The position numbers and the translations under genes were made by a program. Below the pieces are notes generated by a model, which ran no database searches, was not told the origin of the DNA, and was given only the letters and a program-made list of their open reading frames with translations. Positions 34,371 to 45,519 of a stretch of DNA of 64,000 nucleotides are shown one piece after another; position 1 is the stretch's first letter, and each line of letters begins with the position of its first letter. The stretch is from Diorhabda sublineata. Taxonomy: Eukaryota; Arthropoda; Insecta; Coleoptera; Chrysomelidae. Location of the stretch: assembly GCF_026230105.1 (NCBI RefSeq), contig NC_079476.1, positions 42,088,559 to 42,152,558 on the forward strand, written 5' to 3'.

Positions 34371-37300
34371 ATAGGTTTGATAGGTTTGAATTTACTTAGC
34401 TCTATTTCATTTGTTTGTATTTATTCGAAATATCCCAAATACTGGATATTATATCTTGATTTTTTATAGTGTATTATCCATTACGATTATGAGATTCTGA
34501 CGTTTATCTGGTAATAGAGTTAAAAATATTTCGATACGATTCGATAGCTAATCATAAATTGAAATTATAATGGATTTTTCATATCACGCAAATAATCCCA
34601 ATTATAACTTAATCAAATTATAGTACCTATTAGAGTGTTTTTAATATTTTCGTACAATCTATAAATTTTAATTTTTGTAATAAGTAATGATGTGTAATTA
34701 CTTGTATTACACAAATCCACATGTGAAAGAAGGAAACTTGTCAATATAAGAAAAATAAAATTTAAACCATCTCCAATACACGTAAATATTGATAATCAAA
34801 AGTGTAAAGAGAAACCAATGATCGTTGTGGACCCATTTAGAAAAAGGAATAGTCTCAAGAATCATCTGCTAAAGTACTAGTTAAACTTGCTGAGGTATAC
34901 ATTAAGTTATTATGATTTATTTAATTTCAAAAAATAGAGACTAACATGAAAATTATTGTATCAAAATAAAAATAAACTAATGACATTGGTGAAGATTATT
35001 TTTAACTTGCAAACAACTGGCTAAAAAACAAAACAACTTATAATTATCGCTCTACCACACTTCTTAAATATATATAATACCAACGTTCTCAGTTTCGTAC
35101 AATTTTCTGATCCCAAATAAAAAAAAAATCACAAATTTCAATTAGACCATTTACAGGCACTGCATAATTCGTTTTTTTTTAAACCCGACTTCCCGACAGT
35201 GTTATTTTCTTCACGAACAATAATTTGTTTATTAATAGTTCGTGGTGTGGAAAAAAAAATATTTCTTCCCCGATGATCTTCATTTTTGGTGCATTGACAA
35301 AGAACACACACGAATACGAGGTAGTCGTGATAGCGTTTGATCCAGTGGCGTATAAAATAAAAACGATTCAATTGTTGTTATTCAGTTAAAAAAATTTGAA
35401 AATTGTCAGTTTTTTTAAAGGGAATGGTGTTTGTTTCTGAATTAATATTATATTAAAAGTCCTATAAACTTTAGAAACCTAAAAAATATTTTATAAAAGA
35501 TCCAATTTTTATACAGAGAATAAATGTACTCAATACGTATCGACAGTCCCTTCTTTGGCATATTTTCTATAAGAGTTTTTTAGATCTTATAAGGTATATA
35601 GTTACCATTGAAATAATACTTGACATATTTGATTTAAAGACGTTGAACTCCAATTTATTCACAAAAAGATGATAATAACTTTATTTATTTATTTAGGGAA
35701 TATTAATGGGACAAAATGATCCTGAAATGTTTTGGAAATAAGAAGAAATTCCAGTAGAATTGAAATAAACAAGTCCATGAATTATATTCAGTTTCTTATC
35801 AGCATTTTAAAACAACGAAATATTTAATCTAATAAAACTCCACGCCACTGCTCAAGGGCATGTTTGTGGTGACGTTGTTTTCACCGGCACCGTCTAATAA
35901 CAAGGCCGGCTAATTGATGCAGAAATGGGAGCTGCAATTTTCACGTCGCGCTTAGATACCCAGCTGATTTCAATTATTGTTTTGTCTCACGAACTCAATT
36001 TCTCTGCAACTGCTCATTTGCCAAAGAAATACCGGCGCTCGTCCATTTTTTTGAAATTCACCATAGAGACTCGCTGTGGGTGGATTAAATGACATTTTCT
36101 CTCTTTGTTCGAAACTCCTCATCATTGGTTAGGTATTATGATTAAGGACGATATTGCGGTGACACGGAATTTGCAGAAACGTGTCCAAGTGATTAAACTG
36201 ACTGGTGTTTCTATATTAAAGAACAAATCATTTTAAACACAGAGGTCTTCAACATGTTAAAATCAATCAGAGACCAAGAATATTTTCTAAATCTGACCCT
36301 CCCCGTACATTTAAGTTTAAAACGTAAAAATATAATTGATATACATAGTACAGAACAAAGACGGTGCATTCTAATTTTCTGCCTACTTAAACTGCATACA
36401 TAAATAAAAATATAAAATATCTACAAACAATTTTTGAAAATATCAGAGGTAGCAAAACAGTAAATAACTTGTCTTCGAGTTCGGTATATACGCTTTATAA
36501 ATCGTTTCCCATTAAGTTATGAACGCTATTTTTGATGTATTCTAATTATTTTCGTAAAAATTGACTTTCAACAAAATGAGTTGAAACTCCACCAGAGAGA
36601 AAAAATGAGATGACACCATGTCTACGTCCCGACACTATTCGTTTTAATTATTTTAGCAATCATTTCAGTATAATTTTGTTTATTTAAATTTTTTTTACTG
36701 ATAGATAAATGTCAGATGTCAAAACCAACATACACTTTAACATTAAATTTTTACTAACTATCAACTACTTAGATGCGAAAGGTGATTGTTCTGATTTTTG
36801 TTAAATCGTCGTGCTAGAATCATTTTTATCAATTTTTACCGTTAAATCAGTGTACACCGAATACACTTTTAATATTTTCTATGAATAGAAATCATTTTCG
36901 AATACGGTTATAGAAAAAATAGAATAGAAGCAAGCTCTAGATCATATTCAAGTAATATCGAGAAATCCAAGTGAATAGTATGCAAAGAAAATTCCAAATT
37001 TTAGAATACGGATACTAGAACTTTATTTGCCTTTATAATAATATTTATTTCATAAAGTTAATAAATGACTCTTCTTGTGTATATATATTATGAATAGATT
37101 CATTCTTGTATATAATAACATCGAGATATCTTTCAAATAATCTAATATAAGCTGTGGGATAAAAAATATTGCTGAATAAATCATGATTACATCCGAACAA
37201 ATCCCTGACAGTTCCCGGCTTGTCATTTGTCATACTTCCGGACATAAAAATCAAAATAGTCTGTCAGTGAAACTCACTAATTGTTCTGAAATTAACCCCG

Positions 37301-37600
37301 AGCAAACAAATTAATCGCTTCTTTTGGGCCCCGTTATAAAAATCTGACGGGATAAGTCCACCACTTTTAAAACATTCCCCTATCTTAGCTCAGAAGAGGG
37401 TGAAGTATCAATCACATAGGCGTAGGTTGATTTTATTTTTAAATATTTTATATCTATTATCATTTGAATAACTGCAACAGTTTGTGTTTGATTACTAATG
37501 CTCGTTTTAATTTGTGCTCAAGTTGAGGTAGTATCGAGATTAGAAAGAAAAAATTATTGTTCAAACTTCATTATTTTCAATAGTTATAAGGGAAAATTGT
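33725..37600. other. Gene-poor AT-rich stretch
   Basis: No gene is supported. A pure (TA)n tract occupies about 34,312-34,369. A less AT-rich, CpG-bearing patch at 35,830-36,180 is a candidate conserved regulatory region. A CAGTGGCGTATAAAA string near 35,344 resembles a DNA-transposon end without a partner. Confidence 0.45.
34312..34369. repeat. (TA)n microsatellite
   Basis: An uninterrupted TA tract of nearly 60 bases. Confidence 0.95.
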
Positions 37601-37619
37601 ATCGCCGCCGCTGTTTCAC

Positions 37620-37845
37620 ACAACGCACAATATAGTAGAAGACCGCCTTGGCAGTAAACTTAATCCTGCCCCAGATGGCGTCCCCTTAACTCCTAAATCG
37701 TTTTAAAAGTTATTCAATATAAAAAGAAGTTCGCCGCAGATTTAATAGGAATTTGTTCATCAATTCACAGAGCTAGTGTAACATGGAAGGCATCGCCTTT
37801 TATTGGTTTTTCGAAAAAAGATGGAGACATTGTGTGGTGGTCTAG
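37620..37845 (+). mobile_element. LINE reverse-transcriptase fragment
   Basis: Plus-strand frames read VEDRLGSKLNPAPDGVPL and then, after a shift, AADLIGICSSIHRASVTWKA and FSKKDGD. These correspond to the non-LTR RT blocks that usually read APG.DGIP and, further on, F..CL..G..P..WK.A....I.K.G. It has stops and frame shifts, and neither the endonuclease nor the catalytic YADD box remains. Confidence 0.55.
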
Positions 37846-37859
37846 CAAAATCTTTCAAG

Positions 37860-40800
37860 TTATTAAAGAATATTTAAGAAAACATAACTTGAATAGAATC
37901 TTTAGAAATATATATTCACTTGGAATCCCAGAGGATTGTATGATTGTATAATTTTTATAAAAACCCAATGTTATCGCTAAATTCTTGTTTAGTTCGAAAA
38001 GCTTTCTTCTCAATTTTGCCATATTATTTTTACCTATTAGTTGGTATCGTCTTCTATTAAAGTAAGTTTTATAGCTTTCCTCGGTCAAAAATAATAATCT
38101 GGGTATATTGAGGTATATTGAGGGCTCCAACATTAGAACTAAACGCGTAGAAAGTTATTGGTAAGCGTGCTTTAGAAAGAACACTGAATAACAAATGGTT
38201 GACCTCAAAACATTTGTATAATGTTTAATAATTAATCGCATACATATTAAGCTGAAAGAGATTCTAGAATATAATGAGACTACAGTTTCTTATATTTGCA
38301 AGCGTACATTTCTTCTAGAAGCCTTATCGATATATCAACTTAGTGCTTCACATCTTGTAATCACCTTTTGAAATTTTGGCGGATATCAAATACTCCACCT
38401 ATATTTTACCAGCGACTTCACCATTTTTTTTTTTTAATCGTGTTGGTATGAAGAGTTAAGTATTGAAATTTTGAAAAATCTACGATGTGAAATTATAAAT
38501 GTTATCAATTATATTAATATTAAGTTTAAAGTTATCCCTTTTTGAAAATATTAGATGAATTTCGTTGATAGTGTCCATCCAATTATCGGGCAATCTGACG
38601 TCTATTTACCAAGAAAAATATTCATTCAACACTTTGTCACAAATATCTTAACATTTCTGAAGAAAAGTAGCTATAGGGAAAATCTGTGAAAAATAAATAG
38701 GATGTTAAGAAAAACAGTATTTCTTTTAGAACTAGAACCTGCCTTGCAACAACGACGTTTCATTCAGTTACATACTTCTCTTCAGAGGTCTTCTTAAGAA
38801 ATGTTATATAGTATAGTGCTATTTTCAGATCATAAATATAATGAATAATTATATTTTGTAGAAGTAGATGATTTTTATCAAACCATCAGTAGATACTTAT
38901 CTGGCTACTGTACAAAATGTACCTACCCTTCAACGTTCTAATTAATCGGCGTCAGTAAGTAAGAATTAACTTTATATAAGTAATTACAACGTCTATAGAA
39001 TATGGCAGATGCATATTATAAACTCACCACACATACCATTATCATCTCTAAAATGAATGCTCTGTCTATTAATTATCATGGGAATTAAAAAAGAGTAATA
39101 TACTTATTTTTACACTGTTTAGTCAAAATACCACATGTAATGAATTTTATAATTGTTGTTATTAAAAAAAGTTCGTTTTATTCATTTCAATTGAGAGGGG
39201 TTTTCAAGGATGCAGATAATTCGCAGAAAGTTACAGGGGGGTAACAGAAAATCTTTCATATCAAATTTGGAATAAAAAAATTCAATTAATCGACTTTCAA
39301 ATTAAGTATTGCCAAGTATCGGTATTCCTATTAATATAAAATTTTGTTCCAATTTTTGTAATGGTAAATTAAAATTCATACTAATTCTTGCTTAACATCA
39401 ATATCGAATACATTGTTTAAAAAACATGAATAAATACCTAATTCAATGCATGACGCCGAGAAGTTGTTTGATTCGAGGAAGGATTCAACAAAACATTTTG
39501 ACAAGATTTTACTACACGGTATGGTGAATAACAGTTATTATAATAATAGTAATTGTTTTATCAGTAAATTAAGGCTTTATGTTATACTGATCAGTTCTTA
39601 AAAACCTAAAACTGTATCCGAAAAACATCCAAAACCTCAATTGATAAATTGTTAATTCTGAACTGGCATAGTCGAAAATATAAATTTTTATTCAATAACC
39701 CTCGTAAATTAATAAAATTCCACCTGTTACCTGTTGAGACAAGAAACTTTTAGATAATGAATTCTATAATAGTTATTATTAAGATAAAGCAGTTAATATT
39801 ATATATGTAATAAGTGGTTTTTCAAGGCAGGCATTTAAACTGGAACAAATTCGCCAAGTCGAAAGACATCATGTTATTTAAAAATATAAAATTCCTATAA
39901 AAATATAATCGTTAAACGCTGATTCATGTAATTGTGGCTACCATCATCTAAATTATAATCGAGCGATTTCCCGTTCTCCAGACCGGTATATGTATATTTT
40001 ATATTGCATTTTTTTTTAATTCGAGTTGAAAAGGAAGACTATAATAAACTTCAATAACACTATCTTGTTTCCTGACAATAAAAATAATATGTTTCGACTG
40101 ATTATCGACAAAATCGAGGCCATTGTTATAATACAAATATTTGTCAATGTGTACGAGGTACTGTTCATACTTAAAATAGAAGGAATTTTAGTAGTACTCG
40201 ACATAATACAATATAAAAAAAAATTTTAGAATAATTGAATCACATTAAAAGAAAATAGAATTAAATTAAGTTCAGATGATGTACAATACAAGATAAATAC
40301 CAGCCGGAATTAATATCTCTTAAAATCTTATACTTATTTTTAGTTTTTGTCCCTCGTATAAAACGTCCCTAATGATTTACACTATTATTTGATATCATTA
40401 GGCTCGAAATAAATGTGAGGGGGAGTATACTTCAGGTTAATTACATAGTCTGATTATATATTATTTTGTTCACAAAAAAATCTACAAGATACTCGGGGCA
40501 GACAATTTACGTTATCAGCTTGTATCTTAATTTGTTTGTAGAGAAAACTCACAACGTAAAAGGTATCATTATAAAAATGTCACCGTTTTCAAATACCGAT
40601 ATATATCTCGTGATAGTTTGTACAATTACAATCAAACAGATACGGCTTTATATATTTTTTTCATATGAATATTAATATTACACTTAACGTTCAAAAACCG
40701 AAAAATTTCACTAACTAATTACTAATTTTTTCCCACTTTCCTTCTACCTGTTTATAATATGGGCCTTATCAGACATTAGAAACATAATTTAAATCGTATC

Positions 40801-42325
40801 GCAATCACACATTCTCATTTGTCAACTGTCATTGATAACTACTGATTTGTCAATTGTCAAAAATAAAACAAATGATCTTCATATCACGTTTTAGTTCTAT
40901 GTCGAAATACCACACACCAGAAATGTACTCCGTATTTAGAAATTTCATAAATAAGCTGTGCAATTCAAAGTATAAGTTTTGTTTCATATAACTTTATATA
41001 TAAACAAGGATATTACGTTTTATTTTCATTGGGAGTTTTTTAAATGTTTCTTCATCTATACTCGACTAATTTTTCTATGTTTTTCTCGTTTAATCTGTCC
41101 ATCAGGCTCCAAAAGTAAAGCAGAGACGGATATAATGATTGCCAGTGATGCAGTGGTCATTTTTTTCTTGTTTATTTTAATTAGCTCTGTTATTTTCAAT
41201 TTTAAAATGCCCACAGAATATTAAATGAAGTTTGAGGTTAGGAAATTGTTTACTTTTACTTTTGAAATTTTGATTGGTGGCAACCATGATGCAGTGGTTG
41301 AATAATGTCAAACGAAACGCAATATTCGTCTATGTAATATTTAGTTGTTTCAAGGAAGTGCATGCAATTTCTTGCTTTTTGTCGCGGCCATTAAGATCTC
41401 ATACAGTTACACTAAAACCGACTCTGCGTTTTTACATAATACAAACGAAAAAACACGAAAAGATTGTTGCAAATGTTAGAAAATGTAATTAAAACTAATG
41501 TAGCTATACGATTTCCCAATTGTTCATATTATTTTATAAAATTAATAACTTACCATATAATTACCTATTAATGTTATTCCGAATGTGACTAACTATAACG
41601 TATAGTTTTTTTTATATCAATTTCCCTAATAATTATGCCAAAGCTATATTATTAATAACAAATCATTGCCTACCAAACCTTAATGGCAAGAAAATAATGG
41701 GGTTAATTGGATTGCATCAAGTGTGAATGAATAATGAAGTTCTGATACTGTTTACCTTGAAGGATGCGTCTCATTATCTGGTAAAATAGTTTCGCTAGTG
41801 TTATTTTATTAAAATTAACTAAAAGAATATTCAAAAGTGCCTACCTAACATTAATTGCCCTACACAAAGCGGGTAATTTTAAAAACTATTTTTAAAAATA
41901 AAAGTTACAAATACTAAATAGCATTCGTGACTTGTCCTTAAATAAAAAGTTTATGATGTTTATTCGCCTGAAACATACAAATAAGCTGCTTATTTAAAAA
42001 TTACATTTCTTTTTTTTTCAATTCAACTAAAAATCAGATAAGGAATTTTTTTGTACGAGGGACTAAGACATTTTCGTGAGTCATTGCAAATTAAAAACTA
42101 GATAAAAGTGTTTACCAATATTTATTTTTTAAAATTCTCATATAGTAACAGTATAATTTTAAGTTAAAAAATATATTTCTTGAGAAATACGTTTAGGCTA
42201 TTTGATCCAGTTTGGGAAAATTAGCTGCAAAGAAAACAAAACATAACAATAACCACTTTTTAATTGCTATTCTTGTTAGCTACGTTAGAATTTCTGGAAC
42301 CGTTCATCGTATTCATGAAAGTGTA
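37860..42325. other. Gene-poor AT-rich stretch
   Basis: No gene is supported. A 92-codon minus-strand frame at 38,133-37,855 is basic and looks weakly coding-like, but it has no known motif or splice context. ORFs at 40,016-40,229 open on both strands are low-complexity chance ORFs. Confidence 0.45.
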
Positions 42326-42330
42326 AAGTC

Positions 42331-42374
42331 TGTCTCTGAAGACGATACTTGGTTCTCGAAACGCACGACAGACA
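42331..42374 (+). ncRNA. Hammerhead-ribozyme-like motif, copy C
   Basis: Plus strand: TGTCT (42,331-42,335), CTGAAGA matching CUGANGA (42,336-42,342), a partly paired helix II with a TTGG loop (42,343-42,357), GAAA (42,358-42,361), a minimal helix III segment CGCAC, GAC in place of GUC (42,367-42,369) and AGACA (42,370-42,374), the exact complement of the first strand. All parts occur in hammerhead order. The U-to-A change in the cleavage triplet would be expected to impair cleavage. Confidence 0.5.
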
Positions 42375-42749
42375 CTGTAAGTATGAATATTGGTGTAGTT
42401 GATAATATGGAAGATAAAAAATCATGTAAAGTGAATAATTTCGCAAGCCCACGAATTTTCCAACTTTTTAAAGAATGATTTTGATGCAACATATTTGATT
42501 CCCTACAAATCTAAGCATCTGCAATTGAAAATAGAACCACAAAAAACAACTCTAACGTAACGAATAACTTTTCTACGACCACAATGACGAAAAGCCAAAT
42601 TATAAAATGAGAATTTATAAGCTAGGACTTTCTGTTTGGTCAAGAAATTTTAATAATCAGCATCTAGTGGAACATTTCATCAAATATAATAGGATGAAAG
42701 TAAAAGTATTTTTTGGCGAAAAAAAGATTTGTTACTTACCAATAGGTTT

Positions 42750-42953
42750 TCAGAAAAAATTCCGGCATTTTCCTCTAATCATTACTTGACCTTTAGGACA
42801 ATTCGGCGAAATACGAACAAGCATGGGAGTTATTTGAGTTTTCGTAAAATCAATTTTAGTAAGCGGAATTTTTTCATCGATCCCTCCAAACTCTTGACCG
42901 AGTACCACGGTTAACAATAAGCATATTATAAAAGATATATTCAATAGCTTCAT
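42750..42953 (-). CDS. Small secreted peptide, 67 residues, unrecognised
   Basis: The minus-strand ATG at 42,953 starts MKLLNISFIICLLLTVVLG, a textbook signal peptide, with likely cleavage just after the Gly and a mature peptide starting QEFGG. The mature part has only two Cys, in NCPKGQVMIRGKC near the C-terminus, and ends in RNFF. Promoter-like sequences lie directly upstream: TATAAAAGGC at 42,997-42,988 and a GATAAG element at 43,008-43,003. A strong GTAAGT donor occurs just past the stop (about 42,733), so a 3' untranslated intron or alternative isoform is possible. The shape suits a secreted immune, cuticular or reproductive peptide, but I do not assign a family. The TATA box would leave only a very short 5' leader. 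Confidence 0.6.
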   Translation of the reverse strand: MKLLNISFIICLLLTVVLGQEFGGIDEKIPLTKIDFTKTQITPMLVRISPNCPKGQVMIRGKCRNFF

Positions 42954-42987
42954 TTTATAATAAAATCGGAATATAATTGCTATATAG

Positions 42988-43008
42988 CCTTTTATAAGAA
43001 ATCTTATC
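42988..43008 (-). promoter_or_regulatory. TATA box plus GATA element upstream of the secreted peptide
   Basis: On the minus strand, GATAAG (43,008-43,003) precedes TATAAAAGGC (42,997-42,988). The TATA box lies 35 bases before the ATG at 42,953. This spacing implies a leader of about 10-15 bases if it is used. GATA sites are common in promoters of fat-body and gut genes in insects, but no NF-kB site was identified. Confidence 0.4.
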
Positions 43009-43019
43009 AAATATGTAGA

Positions 43020-43600
43020 ATATATATATTTAAGGTCAAGATATTAACTACAAAAATAAAATTCTTATCGATTATTATATTCCATCCTATATATCATAAC
43101 ATGTGGGCTACGCAGTTTGAATGCGAACTTGTGAAATATCATTTTACTTAATAGTAAATAAGAAACAGATATAGAATATTCTCGAATTTAATATTACAAT
43201 TCAAAAATGGGAAGAGAATAAAGATTGCGGAATCATTAATTATTAAATTAATTAATAAAAGTATAGATGCATTGATTAGTTTTTCATATTCGCAGCTTCA
43301 TATCTCATATTTCTAACAAATTTAATCAAAATCATTTCTTGTGAGGCCTAAAACATTAACATCATGATAAGAAATGTCATTTTTGTATAATTGGTAGCTT
43401 CAAATTTTAATATGAGAAACTATAGACGAGTGCATAGTTCATATCTTGTACCAAAACATATAGTAGCTTCAATATGATGATATGAAATGATCCTCCATCA
43501 ACATCGAAGAAAGATCGACGATCAATGCATGACAATGTTAAAAATCAGCTAGAAGAATTTTGAGGTATTTTTCGAATATTCTGTTAAGCAGAAGATTGTA
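43020..43600. other. AT-rich intergenic DNA
   Basis: Nothing beyond the upstream region of the secreted-peptide gene and featureless AT-rich sequence. Confidence 0.5.
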
Positions 43601-43606
43601 AGAATC

Positions 43607-44164
43607 CAGTAGAAACTCGATTATCCGGCCCTCAGTTATACGGATTTGCGATTATCTGCAATATCAACTGCGACCAATTAAATAATTAGTGTCAAGTTAC
43701 AAAATATAAGATATCAAAGGGTGGGTCATTTGTGTGTCATAATAATGATTGAGGCTTTCAGATTTTATCGGATAACGAAATCGTAGAAAACATATTGCAG
43801 ATAAATGAACAGCAGGAAATCTAGACGCGGAAAATGATGTAGGACTATCTCATGATGAAGCACTTCAGGATCTGGAAATAGTTTGAAAAACAAACAGAGA
43901 ATAAAACCGTTAGTTTACGAAAGCTGCAACAAATTCGTGATATAGCAGCAATGAAGAAAAAAAGTAGCTTACGTCAAATGTCAATTGCCAAATATTTTAA
44001 ACCAAATTAAACTTATTATCATTTTTGATTAATAATGTTATTATTTATTAAAAAATATTACTATTATTAAACTTATTTTATTTCACAAAACCCGCTTTTC
44101 TTCATACATTCGATTATCCGAATCCCTACGACAACAATTAGTACGGTTAATCGAGTTTCCACTG
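43607..44164 (+). mobile_element. Pogo/Tigger-type transposon, internally deleted
   Basis: The left end begins CAGTAGAAACTCGATTATCCG and the right end is the inverted form, starting CAGTGGAAACTCGATTAACCG on the other strand. A TA follows the right end. These are classic Tigger-like termini. The interior keeps only the tail of the transposase: LSDNEIVENILQINE, and finally KLQQIRDIAAMKKKSSLRQM and SIAKYFKPN before a stop. The DNA-binding and catalytic domains are absent, leaving a 558-base non-autonomous copy. Confidence 0.88.
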
Positions 44165-44169
44165 TATTA

Positions 44170-44620
44170 TACAATCGCAGATAACAAAGTTTGAGTTTTG
44201 AATCTCTTTGTATCTATCACCTCTAGACTTGCAAGTCTAAAATTTATTACCAAATTTCGATTGCACATGCTGCTTAGTAAAAAATTTATTTAAAATAAAA
44301 TTAAGGTTTTATTTGTATTGTATATTTACCTACGTATTTCATTGTCGATTAGGGCATCTTTTTGGTATACCATCAAGCAAAGCAAATTGAACCGTACGAC
44401 AAGGAAGCGAGCCTCCCCTGAACTGAGTATTATTTATGTGATTCTTAGATTTGTATAAAGATATGGTATTTTCTCCAACATCAAGATCGAAACACAACAG
44501 TATGCGAAAACAAAACAGCAGTACGAGACGTATGATAGGAATTTTAGAATATTTTGGTGGATTTATTTTTTTTTTATATTATAAATTGTGAAATTTCAAT
44601 AAAATATTACCTCTTCTGGT
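44170..44620. other. AT-rich intergenic DNA
   Basis: No coding features. It separates the Tigger-type copy from the hAT copy. Confidence 0.5.
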
Positions 44621-44623
44621 AAG

Positions 44624-45512
44624 TAGGGGTGGGTAAAATAATCGATTAATCGAAAAATATCGATTAATCGAAAATAATCAATTTATCGAAGATTGATTCT
44701 TTTTCATAATTTTCACATTTTTGTACTTTTTTTTAGTCCTGTAGCTTGTAACCCAATACTCTGTTCTGTAGGTATACTGGATCCAAAATTTGACATCGTC
44801 AACTTCTTTTTTTTCTTCTTTACAGAAACTTACCTATTAAGAATAAAATCCTCTCTCTCTCTGAGAAATGAATAATAAGAAATATTTCTATTGTTTAGTT
44901 GTAAAACATTTTACTTAAAATTTTTGTAAGTCACCTATTTTTTTAACAAGTTAATTACAATTACTATAATCTTTGATTATACAGAGATCTGTATATTATA
45001 GTGCTGTCAAATTTTTTGAGGGCGGCTAGTTCAAAGTTTATTCTTGCAGTCGGTAATAAAAATAATGTGAATGAGGTGCAGATGCAGCAATTTTTGTCTG
45101 AATTATGCTTTTTTTAGGAATATGGAAGAAAATAGAGGAAGAAGGTTACTTTGGCATCACTTCAATAAATCTGGAACTGGAGACACCTCAGTTTGTAGAA
45201 AATGTAAAAAAAAAACATTAAGTTATGTGGTTGGTAACACTACCAATTTAAGGAATCACTTCTTTACTTCTTTCAAAATTTCGACTACTTCTCTCAGTCT
45301 TTTACTACCCTAAGCGATTTTTAAAAAATGGTTGAGGTCATCGAATTGAAGACTATAAAATTCTTGGTTTTGTTTTTTCCGGTAGGGTTGATTTTCGGCA
45401 ATGTAATGAAAAATAAAACCTTGATGAATATTGAAGACCAGTGGCGGAGATAGATATTATAATGGAAAATTACTTATAGCTATATAGTAAAGTGTACCTG
45501 TGTTCATCCCTA
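44624..45512 (+). mobile_element. hAT element remnant with BED zinc finger
   Basis: The left end starts TAGGGGTGGGTAAA and the right end, read inverted from 45,512, starts TAGTAGGGATGAAC or TAGGGATG, consistent with hAT termini. Just after the left end is an array of ATCGATTAATCG-like subterminal repeats (44,641-44,685). A plus-strand frame (45,122-45,270) encodes a BED-type finger: RRLLWHHFNKS, VCRKCKKK, then NTTNLRNHF. The second zinc-binding His expected after NLRNH is not visible, and the frame stops soon after. The catalytic domain is deleted. The 8-base target duplication could not be recognised. Confidence 0.75.
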
Positions 45513-45519
45513 CTAATTA

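Noticed and set aside
37855..38133. 92-codon minus-strand ORF with a basic, coding-like sequence.
   Set aside because: No domain recognised and it abuts a LINE fragment on the other strand. The evidence is insufficient for a gene call.
38735..38795. A fifth hammerhead-like string on the minus strand (CTGAAGAGAAG...GAATGAAACGTC).
   Set aside because: Core words are present, but helix II pairs poorly (3 bp at best), it lacks the TTGG loop and I found no convincing helix I. It is probably coincidence or a different repeat.
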